Source of the DNA: Mucilaginibacter aquatilis | GTDB taxonomy: Bacteria; Bacteroidota; Bacteroidia; Sphingobacteriales; Sphingobacteriaceae | Direction: 5' to 3' | Length of the DNA stretch: 64,000 bases | NCBI RefSeq assembly: GCF_009755275.1 | Contig: NZ_WQLA01000002.1 | Span: forward strand, 62,001 to 126,000 | Shown: piece after piece, positions 46,093 through 55,353 of the stretch | Layout of the letters: every line of letters begins with the position of its first letter | Position numbering within the stretch: the stretch's first letter is position 1 | Notes under the pieces: model-generated | Databases searched by the model: none | Seen by the model: the letters and a program-made list of their open reading frames with translations, nothing else | What the model was told of the DNA's origin: nothing | Position numbers and translations under genes: made by a program

Positions 46093-47460
46093 ATGGCTTC
46101 TGTTAAACCCTCGGTACCTAAAGGCATGCGCGATTTCTCGCCGGCCGAAATGGTAAAACGCAATTATATTTTCGACACCATAAAATCAGTTTTCCGTAAA
46201 TTTGGCTATCAGCAAATTGAAACCCCAACTATGGAAAACTCGGCCACGCTGATGGGAAAATATGGCGATGAGGGCGACAGGTTGATATTTAAAGTTCTTA
46301 ACAGCGGCGATTATTTAAGTAAAGCACAACCCGAGTGGCTGGCAACAACTAATGCCAAGCTTACTAATCATATATCAGAAAAAGCACTGCGGTACGACCT
46401 TACCGTGCCTTTTGCCCGCTATGTAGTGCAGCACCAAAATGAAATTACTTTCCCTTTTAAGCGCTTTCAGGTGCAGCCGGTTTGGCGCGCAGACAGGCCG
46501 CAAAAAGGCCGTTACCGCGAGTTTTACCAGTGCGATGCTGATGTTGTAGGATCAAACTCGTTATTAAATGAGGCCGAGTTTATTTTGATTTATGATGAAG
46601 TGTTGAGCAAGCTTGGACTAACTGATTTTACTATCAAAATTAACAACCGTAAAATACTGGCCGGTATTGCCGAAATTATAGGTAAGCCCGAGCTTATAGT
46701 TGACATGACGGTGGCCATTGATAAGCTTGATAAAATTGGACTTGAAGGTGTGGTAAGCGAGTTACTGACCAAAGGATTTACCCAGGAAGATGTTGACCGT
46801 TTGCAACCGGTTATATTACTACAGGGTGCCAATGCCGAAAAGCTGGAAAAACTAAAAATCATTCTTTCGGCATCTGAAACTGGGCTTAAGGGTATTGCCG
46901 AATTGGAAACAATATTTGGTTACCTGCAAAGCTTTACGCTGCTTAAAGCCACTGTTGAAGTTGATATTACCCTTGCCCGCGGATTGAATTATTATACAGG
47001 AGCAATTTTTGAGGTTAAAACTAATGAAACCGTTATGGGCAGCATTGGCGGCGGCGGCCGTTATGATGACCTTACCGGCATGTTTGGCCTTAAAGGATTA
47101 ACCGGTGCAGGCATTTCTTTTGGCGCCGACCGTATATATGACGTATTAGAAGAACTTAAGCTTTTCCCCGAAGCAAGTAACCAAACCACACGAGTTTTAA
47201 TTTGCCCGTTTGATATTTCGGCCGAAACGTTTGCGCTGCCGCTATTGCAGCAATTGCGCACTGCCGGTATTAATGCTGAACTATACCCTGCGGGTGCCAA
47301 AATTAAAAAGCAGCTTGATTATGCCAATAATAAAAACATACCGTATGTAGTGGTTATAGGCAGCGATGAAGTGCAAAGCGGAGAAATTACGCTTAAAAAC
47401 ATGCAAACCGGCGAGCAGCAAAAAGTTTCTGCTGCCCAGGTATCAGAGGCCGTAAAATAA
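46093..47460 (+). CDS. hisS: histidyl-tRNA synthetase
   Basis: A 455-residue class II synthetase. Motif 2 ([32 protein letters not shown]), HisA-type [14 protein letters not shown] and motif 3 [13 protein letters not shown] with [11 protein letters not shown], then an anticodon-binding domain (residues about 360-455). The start is ATG 46093: the reading frame extends upstream but only [18 protein letters not shown] is conserved. Confidence 0.95.
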   Translation: MASVKPSVPKGMRDFSPAEMVKRNYIFDTIKSVFRKFGYQQIETPTMENSATLMGKYGDEGDRLIFKVLNSGDYLSKAQPEWLATTNAKLTNHISEKALRYDLTVPFARYVVQHQNEITFPFKRFQVQPVWRADRPQKGRYREFYQCDADVVGSNSLLNEAEFILIYDEVLSKLGLTDFTIKINNRKILAGIAEIIGKPELIVDMTVAIDKLDKIGLEGVVSELLTKGFTQEDVDRLQPVILLQGANAEKLEKLKIILSASETGLKGIAELETIFGYLQSFTLLKATVEVDITLARGLNYYTGAIFEVKTNETVMGSIGGGGRYDDLTGMFGLKGLTGAGISFGADRIYDVLEELKLFPEASNQTTRVLICPFDISAETFALPLLQQLRTAGINAELYPAGAKIKKQLDYANNKNIPYVVVIGSDEVQSGEITLKNMQTGEQQKVSAAQVSEAVK

Positions 47461-47490
47461 AGCAAATAGCAGCGATGTATATTAATAACA

Positions 47491-50043
47491 TCACTCCTCT
47501 ACCTGCTCTTTTAAATATTCCAGCGCCTTCTTTAAATCAGCTTTGGTTTTGTGGATGTCTTTCCAGGGGTCGTCAATGTTTTTAAGCCTGTCGGGCATGG
47601 TGTAAATAGTATAATCAGCAAGAGAAAGCTTATCATTTACTTCATCCCAGTGCAGCGGCGTTGACACCGTTGCCCCAGGTTTAGGCCGTACCGAATATGG
47701 CGCAGCAATGGTTTGTCCGCGGCGGTTCTGCAAAAAATCAATATAGGTTTTGTTTGGCCGCTTAGCCGGACTACGTTCTATGCTGGTAATATCGGGTAGC
47801 TCGGCATGCACCAGCGTTGCTGCATACTCGGCAAACATTTTTACAAAATCATAATCGTATTTAGCACCCAGATAACAGTAAATATGCAGTCCTTTTGAGC
47901 CTGATGTTTTGATAAACGTTTCAAGCTTCATGCGTTTAAATATTTCCCGGGTTTTAAGGGCCACCTCTACGGCATCGGTAAAAGGCACGTCGTGCGGGTC
48001 AACATCAATTACTACATAATCAGGCTTATCGGGTGTTTGATAGCTGCTTAGCCATGGGTTAATCTCTATGCTGCCTAAGTTTACTACATATAATAACGTA
48101 GCCTCATCATGGCCAACAATGTAGTTTATGTTTTTATCATTACTTTCCGAGTAAAGCTTTTCGGTTTTTATCCACGAAGGCAGGTGCGTTTCATCCACAT
48201 CTTTTTGAAAAAAACCAGGGTCATCAATGCCGTTAGGCTGCCTGCGCATTGATAAGGCTTTGTTTTTAAGATAAGGTAGCATATAAGGTGCTATGTCACG
48301 GTAATAGTTTAAAAGCTCTCCTTTGCTTATGCCTTCCTTTTTCCAGTACAGCTTATTTTGGTTAGTTAACTTAACTTTTTTGCGGCCGTAAGTCACGGTA
48401 GTTTCGTCGGCCAGTTGCTTGTCGGGGGTTTCCTGTAAAACGTTGCCGGCTTCTTTGTCCATACGCAAACCTTTAAACACCGGATGGCGCATGCTTCCGT
48501 CTTCTGTCCACTCCGAATAAAAAACTTCGCACACCAATTCGGGCTTTACCCAGGTAACCTTGCCGTGATAATTAATTTTGTCGGCAAAGGGTCGCTCATC
48601 GGTAATTAAAGGTTCAAGCTTTTCATATAAGTCTTTCAAGCTTTCAGTATTGAAACCGGTACCGCAATTACCAATGTATCTTAAATCTTCCCCTTGCTGC
48701 AAACCCAGTACCAGCGAGCCTAAATGCTTACGGCTTCCCTTTGGCTCGGTAAACCCGCAAATAACTGCCTCCTGCGAGTTTTGTAACTTAAACTTCAACC
48801 ACCGGTCAGAACGGCGACCACCGTCATATGCGCTCTGCGTATCTTTACCTATCACGCCTTCCCAGCCTTGCTTTTGCGCTTTTATCAGCATGTCTTTACC
48901 CTTACCTACGGTATGCTCCATATAAAAAATGGAAGTATCATCAGGGAAGGTATCAACAAAAGCCTTCAACAGTTCCTTGCGTTTTATCAACGGCAGTTCG
49001 CGCAAATCATGACCATCCAGCCGCAATAAATCAAATACATAGTATTTAAGTGTGCGCTTGTTTTTCTGGCTGTCGTAATTTTGCAGGTCCTGAAAAACGC
49101 TGCGGCCATTGTTGTCTTCCAATACAATTTCACCATCCAGCACGGCGCCTTTTGGCAAAGCCTTAATGTCTTCAAAAACCTTTTCGTATTTACCATTAAA
49201 TTCAATGCCGTTACGTGATATAAGGGCGGCATCTTTACCTGTATAGCCCAGCGCACGGTAACCGTCTATCTTCATTTCGTATAACCAGTTCTTGTCGTCG
49301 AAGATCTTTGGCTCGAGTTTAGCCAGCATAGGTTTATACCTGCGGGCAGTTACGTCCTTTTCTTCAGCATTACTGCCTGCTACCTTATTTTCCTTTTTTT
49401 TTGCTGCTGGCTGGGCTTTAGGTAAGTCAATATTCAGCAATTTATGCTTAGGCAGTTTTTTTACTTTACCATCCTTGTTATTTTTCAGTTCCTTAATGTT
49501 TTCAGGAATCAAATCTTCACTGCTGAATTTTTTAGTTACGGCATACTCATCTTTATGCTTTATGAGCAGCCATGAATTGTCATCATCCTTATCGGCATTG
49601 TGTAACTTTACCAATGCAAATTCACCGTTTAACACTTTTCCTTTAAGCCTGAATTTTAAGTTACCCGCCTTCAATCCTTTGTGTAACTCCTTCACATCAT
49701 CGCTACGGTTTTCGGCTAGTGACTCATAAGTACCCTGGTCAAATGTTATTACTATACCCGCGCCGTACTCACCGTTAGGTATAATGCCTTCAAAGTACTG
49801 ATAGTCGTACGGATGATCCTCTACCATCATAGCCAATCGTTTATCACCGGGGTTTAGCGAAGGACCTTTGGGCACTGCCCAGCTTTTGAGCACACCATCT
49901 AACTCAAGCCTGAAATCATAATGCAAATGCGAGGCATGATGCCGCTGCACTACAAAACGCAGTTCTTTATTATCGCTTTTACCACCCTTAGGCTCCGATG
50001 TTTTTTTGAAGTTACGCTTGGCTTCATACTTTTCTAAACTCAT
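47491..50043 (-). CDS. ligD: multifunctional DNA ligase D (NHEJ)
   Basis: An 850-residue protein. N-terminal 3'-phosphoesterase domain (residues about 27-165; VVQRHHASHLHYDFRLELDG), central ATP-dependent ligase with nucleotidyl Lys258 in YEMKIDGYR, OB fold, and a C-terminal AEP primase/polymerase domain (about 560-850) with the metal motif VVIDVDPHD. It seals double-strand breaks together with Ku. The domain order PE-Lig-Pol differs from mycobacterial LigD (Pol-PE-Lig). It lies 3 bp after ku. Confidence 0.95.
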   Translation of the reverse strand: MSLEKYEAKRNFKKTSEPKGGKSDNKELRFVVQRHHASHLHYDFRLELDGVLKSWAVPKGPSLNPGDKRLAMMVEDHPYDYQYFEGIIPNGEYGAGIVITFDQGTYESLAENRSDDVKELHKGLKAGNLKFRLKGKVLNGEFALVKLHNADKDDDNSWLLIKHKDEYAVTKKFSSEDLIPENIKELKNNKDGKVKKLPKHKLLNIDLPKAQPAAKKKENKVAGSNAEEKDVTARRYKPMLAKLEPKIFDDKNWLYEMKIDGYRALGYTGKDAALISRNGIEFNGKYEKVFEDIKALPKGAVLDGEIVLEDNNGRSVFQDLQNYDSQKNKRTLKYYVFDLLRLDGHDLRELPLIKRKELLKAFVDTFPDDTSIFYMEHTVGKGKDMLIKAQKQGWEGVIGKDTQSAYDGGRRSDRWLKFKLQNSQEAVICGFTEPKGSRKHLGSLVLGLQQGEDLRYIGNCGTGFNTESLKDLYEKLEPLITDERPFADKINYHGKVTWVKPELVCEVFYSEWTEDGSMRHPVFKGLRMDKEAGNVLQETPDKQLADETTVTYGRKKVKLTNQNKLYWKKEGISKGELLNYYRDIAPYMLPYLKNKALSMRRQPNGIDDPGFFQKDVDETHLPSWIKTEKLYSESNDKNINYIVGHDEATLLYVVNLGSIEINPWLSSYQTPDKPDYVVIDVDPHDVPFTDAVEVALKTREIFKRMKLETFIKTSGSKGLHIYCYLGAKYDYDFVKMFAEYAATLVHAELPDITSIERSPAKRPNKTYIDFLQNRRGQTIAAPYSVRPKPGATVSTPLHWDEVNDKLSLADYTIYTMPDRLKNIDDPWKDIHKTKADLKKALEYLKEQVEE

Positions 50044-50046
50044 GGC

Positions 50047-50814
50047 TTAAGCTCCTTTTTTGTTAAGACTTTGCATTAGCTGTTCGTATAAATCATCGCC
50101 TTTAGTTTTGGCAACTTTAAGCTTTTTAATGGTTGGGCGTTTGCCTTTAGCTTTGGCTTTAATAATTTTTAAAAGTTCGTCGGTGTAATCATCTTTAAAC
50201 TTCGATACGTTAAAATCTTCGGTATACTGTTTTATGAGGGCAAGTCCCATATCAAGCTCCTTTTTACTTACGTTAGCATCAGGCAGTTTAAGGTCATCAG
50301 TATTACGCAACTCCTGGGCAAAACGTATCTTACTTACCACCAAAGCGTTTTCTACCGGGTGTATAATGCATAAGCTTTCGGTATTACGCAGCACAAAGCG
50401 GCCAAAACCGGCTTTGCCTGTCTTTTTTAAGGCTTGTAACAGTAGGTTATAGGCTTTGCTGTTTTTTGCATCGGGCTCGGCGTAATACGATGTTTCGTAG
50501 TACATAGGGTTAATATCCTGCGCCTCCACAAAACTTTCTATTTCAATAAGCTTCGTTTTCTCAGGACTGGCATCTTCAAAGTCGCGCTGCTCAAGCACTA
50601 CATAATCATCGTTAAGCTTGTAAGCACGTACAATTTTATCATAAGGCACCTCCTTGTGTGTATGTTCATTAACGCGCAAGAAACGGATTTTGGCGTGGTC
50701 GCGCCCGTCGAGCATATCCAGGTCAAGAGAGCTGCTTTGCACGGCGGAGTACAGTTTTACCGGTATATTTACCAAACCGAAACCAATTGAACCTTTCCAT
50801 ATAGACCTCATCAT
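50047..50814 (-). CDS. ku: Ku protein
   Basis: A 255-residue bacterial Ku homodimer subunit that encircles DNA ends and recruits LigD. Family signatures: MRSIWKGSIGFGLVNIPVKLYSAV, RFLRVNEHTHKEVPYDKIVRAYKL, and FVEAQDINPMYYETSYYAEPD. The C terminus is a Lys-rich extension. ATG 50814 is used because upstream codons of the frame (to 50901) are not conserved. Spacing of 3 bp to ligD indicates an NHEJ operon. Confidence 0.93.
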   Translation of the reverse strand: MMRSIWKGSIGFGLVNIPVKLYSAVQSSSLDLDMLDGRDHAKIRFLRVNEHTHKEVPYDKIVRAYKLNDDYVVLEQRDFEDASPEKTKLIEIESFVEAQDINPMYYETSYYAEPDAKNSKAYNLLLQALKKTGKAGFGRFVLRNTESLCIIHPVENALVVSKIRFAQELRNTDDLKLPDANVSKKELDMGLALIKQYTEDFNVSKFKDDYTDELLKIIKAKAKGKRPTIKKLKVAKTKGDDLYEQLMQSLNKKGA

Positions 50815-50946
50815 AACAACAGCGTTTAGGTATATATAACCGTTAAACTGCTCAATGAGTTTTTGCATCAACAAACGAATGTTTAAGTTGATATACAACA
50901 ATATATCGTTTCAACTGTAGTTATACTACTCTTTGCCTTTACCTGT

Positions 50947-51351
50947 ATGAATGCTCAGTTACAACAAATACAAAGCGCATTGAAAGAGATGGTACTCACC
51001 TATATTGAAGCACAAAAGGTGGATATAGAATCATCATACGATGCCAGGGTTAACGCTGCCGAAACCAACATAAGGGTTATTGCTAATAAACGCCTGCCTT
51101 TTTCAGTATACGATTTGATGAAGCATTTGCATGTGCTGGATGAAATTGAGTTTGAAAGCTCAGAAGCATCGGTACAATATGTGGTGCAAATAATTGCCAG
51201 TATAACCAACTTTACAACTATTTGGGAACGATGCCTGAGCCGTTGGGGAAACCAGGGAGCAGCGCAGGTTGCCCTGCAAAACGTATTTGAGCTTTGCGAC
51301 AGTATGAAGAGCAACTATCAAACTATTACCGCCTTTGCTGCCAATTCGTAG
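50947..51351 (+). CDS. hypothetical helical protein
   Basis: A 134-residue all-helical soluble protein I do not recognise. It opens with MNAQLQQIQSALKEMVLTYIEAQKVDIES and contains no catalytic motif. It is divergent from the ku-ligD operon and monocistronic; any link to end joining is speculative. Confidence 0.6.
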   Translation: MNAQLQQIQSALKEMVLTYIEAQKVDIESSYDARVNAAETNIRVIANKRLPFSVYDLMKHLHVLDEIEFESSEASVQYVVQIIASITNFTTIWERCLSRWGNQGAAQVALQNVFELCDSMKSNYQTITAFAANS

Positions 51352-51603
51352 TACACGCGTACTGCCCCTTCAATTTTACTTTGGCCTTACGGGTTAAGCC
51401 TGAGGTAACTGCATGATTAATGAACTGCATTTTGTACCTTTGTAAACTTTTTTGCATTGGTTTAACAGTTACACTAAAGGCTAACGTATAACGCCTTTGT
51501 AAATATTAATCCTTCGCTTAAACAAGCAATCATTTGCAGGTTAAGGGTAAGCTATGCTATCCCTCAGTTGCAATAATGGCTTCAAAAAATGAGATAATAC
51601 ATC

Positions 51604-52677
51604 ATGTTAGATAAATTAGAACTGATACGTGACCGCTGGCAAACAGTAGAGAACGAACTAAGCAGCCCGGATGCAATGGCTGATATGAAACGCTTTGCCC
51701 AGCTTAACAAGGAATATAAAGATCTTACCGCCGTTGTTGAGCAGTATAAAATTTACAAAAACATACTGAGCAACATTGATACAAACAAAGAAATTTTAGC
51801 TACCGAAAAAGACGAGGAGTTTCGTGAGATGGCTAAAATGGAACTGGACGAATTAATTACACAGCGCGAGGAGAAGGAAGAAGAAATACGCTTAATGCTG
51901 ATTCCGAAAGATCCGGAAGATGCGCGCCCTGCTATTGTTGAGATACGTGGCGGCACCGGTGGTGATGAGGCTGCTCTTTTTGCCGGCGACCTTTACCGCA
52001 TGTACATGCGGTATTGCGAGCGCATGGGCTGGAAAACAGAACTGGTTGATTTTACCGAGGGAACATCGGGCGGCTACAAAGAGATTGTGTTTAACGTAAA
52101 TGCAGAGGATGCTTACGGTACGCTGAAATATGAATCGGGCGTGCACCGTGTGCAGCGTGTGCCTGATACGGAAACGCAGGGTCGTGTTCATACATCGGCC
52201 GCAACAGTAGTTGTGCTACCAGAGGCTGACGAGTTTGATATTGACCTTAAGGTAAGCGATATACGTAAAGATTTATTCTGTGCGTCTGGTCCGGGTGGGC
52301 AATCGGTAAATACCACTTACTCGGCGGTGCGTTTAACCCACATACCTACCGGTATTGTGGCGCAGTGCCAGGATCAGAAGTCGCAGTTGAAAAACTATGA
52401 CAAGGCTTTACAGGTACTTCGCTCACGTATTTACGAGGTTGAACTTCAAAAACACCTGGAAGAAACGTCGAAAAAACGCAAAACCATGGTATCAACCGGC
52501 GACCGCTCGGCCAAGGTTCGCACCTATAATTACCCACAGGGCCGTGTTACCGAGCACCGTATTGGATTAACTATTTATAACCTTCCAAACGTTATGAACG
52601 GTGATTTACAAGAGATTATGGAATCATTACAGTTTGCTGAAAATGCCGAAAAACTGAAAGAAGGAACAGTTGCATAA
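51604..52677 (+). CDS. prfA: peptide chain release factor 1
   Basis: A 357-residue factor that recognises UAA and UAG. Codon-reading tripeptide PDT in [18 protein letters not shown] (RF1-type PxT), peptidyl-hydrolase GGQ in [13 protein letters not shown], and the N-terminal [19 protein letters not shown]. Length is normal and the frame is uninterrupted. The 60-bp interval to tRNA-Asp may hold its terminator. Confidence 0.96.
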   Translation: MLDKLELIRDRWQTVENELSSPDAMADMKRFAQLNKEYKDLTAVVEQYKIYKNILSNIDTNKEILATEKDEEFREMAKMELDELITQREEKEEEIRLMLIPKDPEDARPAIVEIRGGTGGDEAALFAGDLYRMYMRYCERMGWKTELVDFTEGTSGGYKEIVFNVNAEDAYGTLKYESGVHRVQRVPDTETQGRVHTSAATVVVLPEADEFDIDLKVSDIRKDLFCASGPGGQSVNTTYSAVRLTHIPTGIVAQCQDQKSQLKNYDKALQVLRSRIYEVELQKHLEETSKKRKTMVSTGDRSAKVRTYNYPQGRVTEHRIGLTIYNLPNVMNGDLQEIMESLQFAENAEKLKEGTVA

Positions 52678-52739
52678 TTTTTAAAAAAAGTTCTTGCACA
52701 AAGCAAATGTGATTTCTATATTTGCAGTCCCAAACGGGA

Positions 52740-52813
52740 GGAGTGGTAGTTCAGCTGGTTAGAATACATGCCTGTCACGCATGGGGTCGCGGGTTCGAGT
52801 CCCGTCCATTCCG
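52740..52813 (+). tRNA. tRNA-Asp (GTC)
   Basis: A complete cloverleaf of 74 nt: acceptor GGAGTGG / CCATTCC, D arm with GTTCAGCTGGTTAGAAT, anticodon loop CTGTCAC (anticodon GTC), T arm with GGTTCGAGTCC. CCA is not encoded. It is followed by a strong terminator at 52838-52872. Confidence 0.95.
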
Positions 52814-52837
52814 CTAAAAGAGCCGCAAGGCACACCG

Positions 52838-52872
52838 AAAGCGCTTAAATCAATGATTTAGGCGCTTTTTTT
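52838..52872 (+). terminator. intrinsic terminator of tRNA-Asp
   Basis: A stem of about 14 bp (AAAGCGCTTAAATC with GATTTAGGCGCTTT, one G-T pair) and loop AAT, followed by seven T, 24 nt after the tRNA. Confidence 0.85.
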
Positions 52873-52983
52873 GTGCGCAAAGGTGTCGGTTCTTATCATC
52901 AGGGGAATTCTGCTATATGGATTTGTTTATCCATTTGCCATGTAGATTTTTTGATCATTTTAAACTAAAGCATAAACTATAAG

Positions 52984-53088
52984 TGAAAGAGCAACAATCG
53001 GCAGATGTGTATCGGGACTCGAACCCGGGTTCATGTGTTGCTACATGTTTTCAACCTGCGAAGTATCATCCGCCTACGGCATCTCTCA
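52984..53088 (-). ncRNA. Y-RNA-like unit 6 of TROVE-linked array
   Basis: About 105 nt, read on the minus strand. The ends pair (TGAGAGA at 53088-53082 with TCTTTCA at 52990-52984, one G-T pair). It carries GATGCCGTAG (53074-53083), ATACTTCGC (53058-53066) and GTTGC (52991-52995), the array's conserved motifs. Internally, CATGT-AGCAAC-ACATG forms a perfect hairpin (53032-53047) and CGGG-TTCGAGT-CCCG a T-arm (53013-53027). Boundaries are inferred from the closing stem. Confidence 0.6.
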
Positions 53089-53100
53089 TTATAAGCTAAA

Positions 53101-53194
53101 TGACAGAAGGCAACTAATGAAGTTATTATTCGATTACAACGACCGATATCGAACCGGCGAGACAAAGTAGCGCATATTTAACTCACCTTAACTT
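53101..53194 (-). ncRNA. Y-RNA-like unit 5, most degenerate
   Basis: About 94 nt on the minus strand. Conserved motifs are altered: GGTGAGTTAAAT (53176-53187) replaces GGTGTCGTAAAT, CTACTTTGTC replaces TTACTTCGC, and GTTGC (53110-53114) is kept. The closing stem is reduced to AAGG/CCTT. A T-arm remains: CCGG-TTCGATA-TCGG (53143-53157). It may be a decaying copy. Confidence 0.5.
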
Positions 53195-53205
53195 TTCAAT
53201 CTCTT

Positions 53206-53353
53206 AAAAAAGGGTAACAGGCAACAAGTGAAATGCACCTTGCGGTGCTCCTGCTCTACCAACTGAGCTACACTGGCCTAAGCCAATGACCGGACTCGAA
53301 CCGGCGACCTGGACGTTAACAGCGAAGTAACACTCATTTACGACACCTTTTTT
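53206..53353 (-). ncRNA. Y-RNA-like unit 4 with a permuted tRNA mimic
   Basis: 148 nt on the minus strand, closed by AAAAAAGG (53353-53346) with CCTTTTTT (53213-53206). After GGTGTCGTAAAT (53336-53347) and TTACTTCGC (53322-53330) comes a T arm (GCCGG-TTCGAGT-CCGGT, 53289-53305), then CATTGGC-TTAG-GCCAGTG (53271-53288): a 7-bp acceptor stem closed by a tetraloop. Next are TA (the tRNA position 8-9 equivalent) and a D arm (GCTC-AGTTGGTA-GAGC, 53253-53268), then GCACC-GCAA-GGTGC (53235-53248). This is a tRNA elbow with new ends at the anticodon side, as in the effector module of bacterial YrlA Y RNAs. Confidence 0.75.
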
Positions 53354-53360
53354 TATATGT

Positions 53361-53478
53361 AAGAGGGGCAATTACCTCAGTAGTTAACTCCACCCTACTT
53401 TTTTTTAACCATACACCAATGAATTTGACGAGCATCTCAGGTTCTGACTCAAAATAATAATTTTTCACGACACCTCTT
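53361..53478 (-). ncRNA. Y-RNA-like unit 3, no tRNA module
   Basis: About 118 nt on the minus strand. The closing stem is AAGAGG (53478-53473) with CCTCTT (53366-53361). It keeps GGTGTCGTG (53466-53474) and TTGC (53368-53371) but lacks TTACTTCGC and any T-arm. The interior is A+T-rich. It may be a shorter Y RNA type or a decayed unit. Confidence 0.5.
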
Positions 53479-53482
53479 TTTA

Positions 53483-53581
53483 AAAGAAGGGTAAAAAGCA
53501 ATAAGCCATTCCTATCCGTCCGTAAGCAAGGCCCCGGCCGCGGATCCAAGCGAAGTAAGACTTATTTACGACACCTTCTTT
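53483..53581 (-). ncRNA. Y-RNA-like unit 2, alternative interior hairpin
   Basis: 99 nt on the minus strand, closed by AAAGAAGG (53581-53574) with CCTTCTTT (53490-53483). GGTGTCGTAAAT (53564-53575), TTACTTCGC (53550-53558) and TTGC are intact. The tRNA module is replaced by a GC-rich fold in which ATCCG (53541-53545) pairs with CGGAT (53514-53518) around GGCC repeats. Only 3 nt separate it from unit 1. Confidence 0.6.
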
Positions 53582-53584
53582 GTA

Positions 53585-53710
53585 ATAAGGAGCAACAGGC
53601 GAACGCGGGACCGGGGCACGCCTTGGGACTCGAACCCACAGTTTAGTTAAACAATACTGACCAGCCCCTGAAATGGTGAGCGAAGTAACCCGTTTCTACG
53701 GCATCCTTAT
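53585..53710 (-). ncRNA. Y-RNA-like unit 1, nearest the TROVE gene
   Basis: 126 nt on the minus strand, starting 51 nt after the TROVE stop codon. The ends ATAAGGA (53710-53704) and TCCTTAT (53591-53585) are perfectly complementary. Motifs: GATGCCGTAG (53696-53705), TTACTTCGC (53680-53688), GTTGC (53592-53596). A T-arm TGGG-TTCGAGT-CCCA lies around 53624-53638, and AGGCG/CGCCT pairs just 3' of it in the acceptor position. No D-arm is evident. Confidence 0.6.
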
Positions 53711-53760
53711 GTTTTTTATTTCTTTTTAAAATATGAGGCGTTAGCTTCCTCATACTTGGT

Positions 53761-55347
53761 TTATAGTTCTATATTATGGATAGCATCCAATGCCGAACCT
53801 CCGTTTTCTAAAGCAGCTAACACTTCAAAAACCTTATCGCTCCAGCCGGCTATCAGGTATACATCATTGCGCAATATTTGCAAAGGCGCTTGTCCGTAAC
53901 CTTTCAGGTCAAACAGGTAGAGCTTTGCACTTGGCAATACCTCTGCCTTGTAGCGTAACCACAAGGGTTGTATGTAATCGCCGGTGGTTGACGAACTGTT
54001 CCATAACTGGGCATCAGTAAACATAAACACTTTGTCCATTTTTACCTTGCGCTGTAACAGGTCTTTGATAACCAGGTAGCCATTGGTGCTGTAACCCACC
54101 TCGCCCTCGCGGCGATAAAACTCCTGCACGTTACCTAAAATGTTATTACGCGGTACAGCAATGGTTTTCCATGTATCACCAAACATACCCACTTCTACAT
54201 TTTTGCAGCGGCTTTGCAGTAACATGGCCAGCATCAAACCCACATCGTAAAGCAATACCTTGCTTTTAGCCGATACCGGTGTTTGCATCGATCCAGAAAC
54301 GTCGCAGGCTAGCAGTACGCGGGTTTCATAACCGAAACCTTTAATGTTGGCAGCACTTGCCTGTACGGCTTTTTCCAATGCATTCAACAGTTCGCCGGTA
54401 TAACCCTTATTGCCGCCGTGAATTAAAGCAGTTAGTTTTTTTGCCAGGCTTTGCGCAGGAACTTTGGTAACTGCGGGGTTAACCAGCTCGCGGTAGGCAG
54501 CCAAATAACGAAACGGAAACTGCTTTGCTTTAGTCACCTCATTGGCATCGGCTAAACGGACGCATACTTTTTCAAAGTGCGCGTAGCTTACACCGGCCTC
54601 CTGTATGTTGCGCAGGTTACGCAGCAGGGCCATGTAGCCCAGCTTGCCGCTGTCTATCAGTTCTTCCCACTTGGTGCGGAACGCTATGACCTTGGCCTCG
54701 TTGCTATCAAAGTTAAACTGACCTAAGGCCGACAGCTCCGTTTCCCAGGTGTAAGGCGTTTGCAAGTCTCCGTTCACTATTTTATTGAATAGTAGTTGCT
54801 GCAATTCGTCTTTTGCTTTAGGGTGCACCAAAAACAAGGCGTCGCGCAGTTTAATGGCGCCATCGCGGTTGTATTTACCAAATTGATATTCGTCAAAACG
54901 GTTAAAGGCTGTGCTTAATCCTTTTTGCAATTGCTTGCTCAGGCGGTTCAGCTTTTTAGTGCCGGTACGCTTGTTCAGCATTTCGTAGCAGGCCAGTAAT
55001 TCGGTAATTTCATCGGCACGGCCGATTACACCATCGGCAACCCGGGCAACCAGGCTATCGCCCGAGTGCAGCGCAGCTAACTCAGTTACCAGTACCAGTG
55101 GTACCGAACGCATGTGCATTTTGGTACGGGCATATACGGCCAGCTTACCCACAAATTCGGGCTTACACGCATATATTAGTTGGCGCAGGCGTGTTAAACG
55201 CGTCTCATCTTTTTCATAAAAGGAATCATTTAAGCTCCAGGTAACCACGGCGGTATACAGCTCCATTTCGGGCGATAGCGTATATGCTATTTCACCTGCG
55301 TGGTTAACGGTCTGGTTTTTGAATTTGCTTAACAGGTTGAATTTCAT
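53761..55347 (-). CDS. rsr: Ro60-like TROVE/vWA RNA-binding protein (Rsr)
   Basis: A 528-residue bacterial orthologue of the Ro autoantigen. The TROVE domain (residues about 10-340, HEAT-like ring) begins NQTVNHAGEIAYTLSPEMELYTAVVT and is followed by a vWA domain with an intact MIDAS: DVSGSM (Asp349, Ser351, Ser353), a Thr in STNGYLV and Asp in FTDAQLW. Ro rings bind Y RNA and misfolded RNA and work with PNPase or other RNases. I chose ATG 55347, preceded by a strong AGGAGG ribosome site, over 55380, which would overlap the promoter. The Y-RNA-like array follows on the same strand. Confidence 0.93.
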   Translation of the reverse strand: MKFNLLSKFKNQTVNHAGEIAYTLSPEMELYTAVVTWSLNDSFYEKDETRLTRLRQLIYACKPEFVGKLAVYARTKMHMRSVPLVLVTELAALHSGDSLVARVADGVIGRADEITELLACYEMLNKRTGTKKLNRLSKQLQKGLSTAFNRFDEYQFGKYNRDGAIKLRDALFLVHPKAKDELQQLLFNKIVNGDLQTPYTWETELSALGQFNFDSNEAKVIAFRTKWEELIDSGKLGYMALLRNLRNIQEAGVSYAHFEKVCVRLADANEVTKAKQFPFRYLAAYRELVNPAVTKVPAQSLAKKLTALIHGGNKGYTGELLNALEKAVQASAANIKGFGYETRVLLACDVSGSMQTPVSAKSKVLLYDVGLMLAMLLQSRCKNVEVGMFGDTWKTIAVPRNNILGNVQEFYRREGEVGYSTNGYLVIKDLLQRKVKMDKVFMFTDAQLWNSSSTTGDYIQPLWLRYKAEVLPSAKLYLFDLKGYGQAPLQILRNDVYLIAGWSDKVFEVLAALENGGSALDAIHNIEL

Positions 55348-55353
55348 TGTGAA

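Noticed and set aside
49292..49729. Long frame antisense to ligD
   Set aside because: Serine/leucine-rich mirror of a conserved coding region; a shadow frame.
52881..52890. Plus-strand AAAGGTGTCG matching the Y-unit 5' motif
   Set aside because: Only ten bases, wrong strand and no accompanying UUACUUCGC or UUGC; treated as chance.
53013..53305. Several GGTTCGAGTCC T-arm sequences that look like broken tRNA genes
   Set aside because: They sit within repeated units that share non-tRNA flanking motifs and closing stems, so they are better explained as tRNA-mimicking Y RNAs than as pseudogenes.
52984..53710. CRISPR-like array
   Set aside because: Repeated motifs are imperfect, unevenly spaced and paired as RNA stems; there are no uniform repeats and spacers and no cas genes.
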